The notes under the pieces are model-generated. The model was given only the letters and a program-made list of their open reading frames with translations. It did not search any database and was not told the origin of the DNA. A stretch of DNA of 20,429 bases from Nitrospirota bacterium (GTDB lineage: Bacteria > Nitrospirota > Nitrospiria > Nitrospirales > UBA8639). Of this stretch, positions 16,263 through 20,429 are shown piece by piece; position 1 is the first letter of the stretch, and each line of letters starts with the position of its first letter. The position numbers and the translations under genes are program-made. The stretch is taken from positions 1-20,429 of the forward strand of contig JAOUGQ010000016.1 in NCBI GenBank assembly GCA_029865515.1, read 5' to 3'.

Positions 16263-16783
16263 GATGTATGCTCCTCCTTCCACCAACTTTCCTCAACCCG
16301 TTTTCTCTGACGATCGGTTTTGGTTGAGCCCCAGGACTCCTTTTTGAACTTTAGAACCATTTTCAGGATACGGTTTCTTTTCAATTACTTCCCCATGATA
16401 AGGATGGAAATATCGCCGAAAAGGCGTATTGATTATTTTTCTCGGTTTTCCGGCTGGTGGACTTGAGGAAACCCGTAATATCTAATTACTCGCAACTTAC
16501 TGGAAAATTTAAGAAATTTGGAAAAATACGATATGACAAAAAATCGATTGCCTTCCAACCCACTTTTTTAGGATAAGGAGAATTATTTAAAAAAGTGAAT
16601 AACGAAGTGTTAAATGGGGAAAAGGAAAAGTTAAGTGGTGGGTGTAGGAGAAGAGAAGATTGATCACATCATAGATTGGACTTCAAAGGGAGCATGTTTT
16701 GGCATCACCATTTATTTGGAGTGTTTCTCATCTCTATTTCATTGTTTTGGTGATTTCGTTCTTGACCTTCTCGCTCTGGTTGT
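16263..16783. other. 521-base AT-rich gap upstream of the OmpA-like gene
   Basis: No gene is supported, and the composition is clearly more AT-rich than the flanks (especially 16480-16620). It lies between nuoM and the next minus-strand gene, where nuoN would stand in the canonical nuoL-M-N order. It contains the inverted repeat listed at 16561-16597 and probably the promoter of the OmpA-like gene. Confidence 0.6.
16561..16597. promoter_or_regulatory. Perfect 10-bp A/T-rich inverted repeat
   Basis: CACTTTTTTA (16561-16570) and TAAAAAAGTG (16588-16597) are exact reverse complements around a 17-base spacer. The stem is too A/T-rich for a normal terminator, although its T-run could act with weak pairing. 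An operator for a dimeric regulator upstream of the OmpA-like gene is the other option. Confidence 0.4.
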
Positions 16784-18292
16784 TTATCGAAAGACAGCCT
16801 CGGCGACCATTCCCTTCTGGAATTGGGCCATATGTTGAACCAGGTGCGTGACGCTGGAATCCATCATTTCCATGAGCGGGGATGGGTATACTCCGATCCA
16901 CAAGATCAGAATCGCAAGGGGGATCACCGTGGCCAACTCTCGCATGCTGAGGTCAGAAAGTTGAGAGACGGTGGGAGTTTTGGGGTGGCCCAATACCACC
17001 CGTTGTAGCATCCAGAGCATATACGCCGCAGCGAGAACAATGCCCCCCATGGACAGTAGAACCATCATATAGCTTTCGAAGGATGTTCCGACGAGGACTA
17101 AAAATTCTCCGATAAAATTGCATGTTCCGGGTAATCCAAATGATGCTACGGAAAATAGACAAAAGAGCGCTACAAACCGAGGCATTGATTTTTGCAATCC
17201 TCCATAATCCTGAATTGAGCGACTATGGGTCCGATCGTACAATTGTCCGACTGCCAAAAAGAGTGCTCCTGTCGTAATGCCATGGTTCACCATCTGCAAG
17301 ATAGCTCCTTGAATGCCATGGTTATTGAACACGAAAATTCCCAAGGTTACAAATCCCATATGGGAAATGGACGAATAGGCTACCAACTTCTTCAAATCTG
17401 ACTGGGCCAAGGCCATATACCCGCCATACAAAATAGCGGCCACCGACAACCACAAGATAAACGGGGCAAAAGTCACGGAGGCCTCCGGAAACATGGGTAG
17501 GCAAAATCGCAAAAATCCATACCCGCCCATTTTCAACAATACCCCAGCCAGAATGACACTTCCGGCGGTGGGAGCTTCGGAATGGGCATCCGGCAGCCAT
17601 GTGTGAAACGGCAACATGGGCAACTTAATGGCAAACGCCAAAAAGAAGGCTAAGAAAATCCAGAATTGTACTTCGGGGGTGTACGTGTGTTCAGCTAGGG
17701 CTAAGATATCGAAAGTTTTCCCTCCCTCCACGTATAACCCGAGTATAGCCAGCAGCAGGACCAGGCTTCCCGACAAACTGTACAAAACGAATTTGATGCC
17801 GGCCGCGATTCGTTGGGGCCCACCCCACAATATGATCATAAAATACATGGGAATCATCGTGACCTCCCACAACATGAAAAACAAAAACAAGTCCAGTGCG
17901 GTAAACACCACAATCATGGCTCCTTCCACCAGAAGAATCATCGCCATAAAAGACCGCACCCGTGTGGTGATGGATTTCCAGGAACACAGTACGCAAAAAG
18001 GACAGAGCAGAGTCGTGAGCAAAACCAGGAGGAGACTAATTCCATCCACCCCGACGGCATATTGAATATTGAAGGTCGGCATCCATGCCACCCGTTCCAC
18101 GAATTGCATGCCTTGGATGGCAAAATCAAACTCTCTCAAGAGCAACAGGGAGAGCGCACCATCCACCAGAGTACACCCCAGAGCCACCCGCCGGATCCAT
18201 TCCTGATCATGAATACAGGAGATAATCGCGATGCCCAAAAAAGGAATGGCGATCATGACACTCAGAAGATGTTCAGTGAAGATCGTGCTCAT
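16784..18292 (-). CDS. nuoM: NADH-quinone oxidoreductase (complex I) subunit M
   Basis: A 502-residue membrane subunit of complex I and one of its antiporter-like proton-pumping subunits, with about 14 helices. The key channel residues of the family are all present: Glu143 in LWEVTMIPMYF (E. coli E144), Lys223 in AIKLPMLPFHTWLPDAHSEA (K234), Lys254 in LLKMGGYG (K265), and Glu396 in CNFIGEFLVL (E407). SSISHMGFV and VNHGITTGALFL are also typical. The start at 18292 has GGGAAG about six bases upstream. nuoL lies 136 bases upstream on the same strand, a wider gap than usual in nuo operons. The next minus-strand gene is not nuoN but an OmpA-like lipoprotein 521 bases away. This could be the only nuoM or one of two in a modified complex. 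Confidence 0.95.
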   Translation of the reverse strand: MSTIFTEHLLSVMIAIPFLGIAIISCIHDQEWIRRVALGCTLVDGALSLLLLREFDFAIQGMQFVERVAWMPTFNIQYAVGVDGISLLLVLLTTLLCPFCVLCSWKSITTRVRSFMAMILLVEGAMIVVFTALDLFLFFMLWEVTMIPMYFMIILWGGPQRIAAGIKFVLYSLSGSLVLLLAILGLYVEGGKTFDILALAEHTYTPEVQFWIFLAFFLAFAIKLPMLPFHTWLPDAHSEAPTAGSVILAGVLLKMGGYGFLRFCLPMFPEASVTFAPFILWLSVAAILYGGYMALAQSDLKKLVAYSSISHMGFVTLGIFVFNNHGIQGAILQMVNHGITTGALFLAVGQLYDRTHSRSIQDYGGLQKSMPRFVALFCLFSVASFGLPGTCNFIGEFLVLVGTSFESYMMVLLSMGGIVLAAAYMLWMLQRVVLGHPKTPTVSQLSDLSMRELATVIPLAILILWIGVYPSPLMEMMDSSVTHLVQHMAQFQKGMVAEAVFR

Positions 18293-18428
18293 AGTCTTCC
18301 CTTCATGAAAAGTCGATGATTACAGCTCCCAGGCAAGCTCAGACCATCACTTTTTTTCAAAACATCACCGTCTGTAAATTTTCGTGCCACGTAAATTGCG
18401 TCGATATCATTGGAAAGCGACCGGCCCC

Positions 18429-20429
18429 TCACAGGACAAACCAAAACAACAGGCCCATCCCCACAATGAGCCAGAAAATCATCACCAGCAAATGGTGCTG
18501 TAATGTCCGGGGTTCCAGTTCCCGCATCATGTCCCCTGTGGCCTTGGCCTGATCCCCCACACGATTCACATTTTTATCAAGAATTTTGACGTCGATAATG
18601 TTCCACAGCCAGTTGGCAATCCCAATGCTGTGTTTCCCGACACCGACCACCACCCGATCCACACCACGGAGATCCACCACCCGCCACAGCCAACCGGCCA
18701 TTCCCACGCTGTTCCGTCCCAGACCCACCACTATCCCGTCAATGCCACGCAGGTCCACCACTCGCCAAAGCCACTTGGCCACTCCCACCGTCACACTCGC
18801 AATGCCCAGGATGAGTGCATCAAACCCTTGTCGGTCGACAACCTGCCATAGCCATCGAGCAAATCCAACGGTTGGCTGCACAAGATACGCCTCATACAGT
18901 TCGTCGAAATACAGTTTATTCAGAAAATGGACATACCACCGTTTTCCCATTGCCGATTGAGTAACCCATGGTCCCCAAGACTTCGTGAAGGAAAAGTAGC
19001 CGACCGCAACACCAGCGATCGCCACGCCCACCGAAAGGATAAGCTGAGGATTCATCCATCTTGAGGATTCTACTGGCGCCCAAGCCGAACGATGTCCGAT
19101 AACTGGTGACAAAAATTCCACAAACCAGTCCCACGAAACCAGCAACAGGCTTCCGACGATTCCAATGGCAAATAGGATCCCTACGAGGTGCTTAGGAGAA
19201 AAGAAGCTTGGCTGCATAGTTTCACGGACCATTCCAAGCCCATGGCCAGCCGACGTACTTTGAGTAAACAACATGAGAACTCCACGAATGGTGTACATGC
19301 CTGTAAAAAACACGGTCAGAAATCCAATAATCCAAAATGTCCATTGGGCGGTAGCCATTTGTTGAGAAATCCACAATTGTTCATAGGTCCCTGAAAAAAT
19401 AAGAAAAGGGGGGAGGCAGGCTAACAGCACAGCCCCTGAGACTAATGGCCATATAGCACGGCTTAAGGCTCCCTGTTGGGGAAATGAGGTGGTTCCAGGT
19501 CCATGTGTGCCAACCGATCGAAGGGCATTTCCCGTGGACAAAAATAAAAATGCCTTCAAACATCCATGAGCCAGCATATGAAAAATAGACACCACAAATG
19601 CTCCGACCCCGCAGGTCATGATCATGAAACCGATATGACCAATCGTGGAGAAGGCCAGCATGCGTTTGATATCCACCTGGGTCAGGGATACCAGGGCTGC
19701 ATAGAGCGCCGTGATGGCCCCTATTACCGCGATGACGGTCATGGCTACCGGCGAGAGTATCACCAGGGGACTCATGCGAACCAATAGGAAGGGACCGGCA
19801 TTCACCATCGTTGCCGCGTGAATCAAGGCCGATACCGGCGTGGGAGCTTCCATGGCAAATGGAAGCCATACATGAAGGGGCACTTGTGCAGACTTTCCCA
19901 TGGCCCCTATGAATAAAAAAAGAGTCATGAGGGTTAAGATGTGAATGGGCAATTCCAACCCTAGCCAGCCAAGCAGGTTGATCGTCGCCTCCTGCATGGC
20001 CCGGGCTTCCACCAATATGGTCTGGATATCCAGCGTTCCAAAGGTGGAATAGGCCAGAATGACTCCAAAGCCCAACCCGACATCGGCAACCGAATTGACT
20101 AAAAACGCTTTGGTGGCGGCCTGACCGGATGACTTCCGTTGGCCCCAATGGGAAATCAACAAGTAGGAGCAGATACCCATGATCTCCCAGAATACATACA
20201 ACATAAGCAGATTATTGCTCATCACCAGCATGATCATCGAAAACGTGAAGAGGGCTATGACCGCAAAGAACCGGTTATAGCGGGGATCGCCGATCATATA
20301 GCGGGACGCATAGACATGCACCACACTGCTTACTCCCGTCACCAGAAGCAACAGCAACACGGTGAGTTGGTCGACGTAGAGTCCCAAATCGACAATCAGC
20401 TCTCCTGATTGGATCAGTCGATACAGAGG
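18429..20429 (-). CDS. nuoL: NuoL-like complex I subunit with expanded lateral-helix region (5' end beyond window)
   Basis: The frame is open to the right edge. By alignment to E. coli NuoL about 60 N-terminal residues lie outside. Residues are numbered from the TTG codon at 20387. Conserved channel residues are Glu68 (E. coli E144), Asp102 (D178), Lys165 in MGKSAQVPLHVW (K229), and His270/His274/Lys278 in FHMLAHGCLKAFLF. Unusual: the invariant Asp of WLPDAM is Phe177 (WLPFAM), and SKDEIL of helix 12 is GTYEQL, so the E. coli K399/D400 equivalents are Thr334/Tyr335. After helix 15 (about 449-466) comes KLYFDELYEAYL, then four tandem 27-residue units (507-614), then a last helix (633-651). The repeats lie where the lateral helix HL runs along the membrane arm. 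DabB-type or NdhF-like relatives are alternatives, but the C-terminus is NuoL-type. Confidence 0.88.
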   Translation of the reverse strand, partial: PLYRLIQSGELIVDLGLYVDQLTVLLLLLVTGVSSVVHVYASRYMIGDPRYNRFFAVIALFTFSMIMLVMSNNLLMLYVFWEIMGICSYLLISHWGQRKSSGQAATKAFLVNSVADVGLGFGVILAYSTFGTLDIQTILVEARAMQEATINLLGWLGLELPIHILTLMTLFLFIGAMGKSAQVPLHVWLPFAMEAPTPVSALIHAATMVNAGPFLLVRMSPLVILSPVAMTVIAVIGAITALYAALVSLTQVDIKRMLAFSTIGHIGFMIMTCGVGAFVVSIFHMLAHGCLKAFLFLSTGNALRSVGTHGPGTTSFPQQGALSRAIWPLVSGAVLLACLPPFLIFSGTYEQLWISQQMATAQWTFWIIGFLTVFFTGMYTIRGVLMLFTQSTSAGHGLGMVRETMQPSFFSPKHLVGILFAIGIVGSLLLVSWDWFVEFLSPVIGHRSAWAPVESSRWMNPQLILSVGVAIAGVAVGYFSFTKSWGPWVTQSAMGKRWYVHFLNKLYFDELYEAYLVQPTVGFARWLWQVVDRQGFDALILGIASVTVGVAKWLWRVVDLRGIDGIVVGLGRNSVGMAGWLWRVVDLRGVDRVVVGVGKHSIGIANWLWNIIDVKILDKNVNRVGDQAKATGDMMRELEPRTLQHHLLVMIFWLIVGMGLLFWFVL
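18546..18869 (-). repeat. Four tandem 81-bp (27-residue) units in the nuoL lateral-helix region
   Basis: Units on the minus strand are 18789-18869, 18708-18788, 18627-18707 and 18546-18626. Each has the same length and the pattern (V/I)G-x-A-x-WLW-x-(V/I)(V/I)D-x4-D, then a mostly hydrophobic stretch with G at position 22. Examples are VGFARWLWQVVD, VGVAKWLWRVVD, VGMAGWLWRVVD and IGIANWLWNIID. Units 2 and 3 are about 70% identical in DNA by eye, and unit 4 is the most diverged. The exact 81-base period without indels keeps the frame. Confidence 0.9.

Noticed and set aside
18546..18869. The 81-bp repeats as a CRISPR array or mobile-element repeat
   Set aside because: The repeats abut without spacers, keep the nuoL frame and encode a shared protein motif, so they are an internal protein duplication.
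19381..20148. Minus-strand 255-residue frame within nuoL
   Set aside because: It is in another frame of the same strand. nuoL has the conserved membrane motifs, while this frame is rich in His, Gly, Ser and Cys with no domain.

Overview
The window reads as chromosomal DNA of a Gram-negative, chemolithotroph-like bacterium. My best guess is a Nitrospira-type member of the Nitrospirota. This is inferred from gene content: an ammonium-transporter/histidine-kinase fusion remnant, dense PAS/GAF signalling genes, a modified complex I with a stretched NuoL lateral helix, and a BicA-like bicarbonate carrier. No rRNA, tRNA, CRISPR array or insertion sequence was recognised.

Layout. (1) 30-11322, mostly plus strand, is a signalling island. 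It holds an ammonium-transporter remnant, a large hybrid histidine kinase (318-3746), a REC/HD-GYP response regulator (4354-5457), a single-receiver protein (6001-6777), a DUF3391-type HD-GYP protein (7505-8890), an unknown small protein on the minus strand (8943-9311 or longer), and a membrane PAS-GAF-GAF sensor with no output domain (9601-11322). Long gaps of 0.5-0.7 kb separate these genes and contain possible gene remnants but no confident gene. (2) 11447-15025, plus strand, holds a BicA-like SulP bicarbonate transporter followed by a clear NhaB Na+/H+ antiporter. (3) 15183-20429, minus strand and convergent with nhaB, holds an OmpA-like coiled-coil lipoprotein, then nuoM and nuoL of complex I. 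nuoL runs off the right edge.

How the parts may work together. The signalling island looks built around phosphorelay and cyclic-di-GMP breakdown, with two HD-GYP proteins near a hybrid kinase. BicA-type carriers take up bicarbonate with Na+, and NhaB expels Na+ in exchange for protons. The neighbouring complex I subunits contribute to the proton gradient that NhaB would use. Together they suggest a sodium/proton/inorganic-carbon circuit, which is inferred from gene order and known family functions.

Most striking points. The NuoL C-terminus contains four tandem 27-residue units where complex I has its lateral amphipathic helix. The same NuoL lacks the conserved Lys-Asp pair of the SKDE motif and the Asp of the WLPDAM motif. 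At the left edge, an Amt-kinase fusion appears to have lost most of its transporter through an internal deletion and then been split by one in-frame TAA, leaving the kinase intact.
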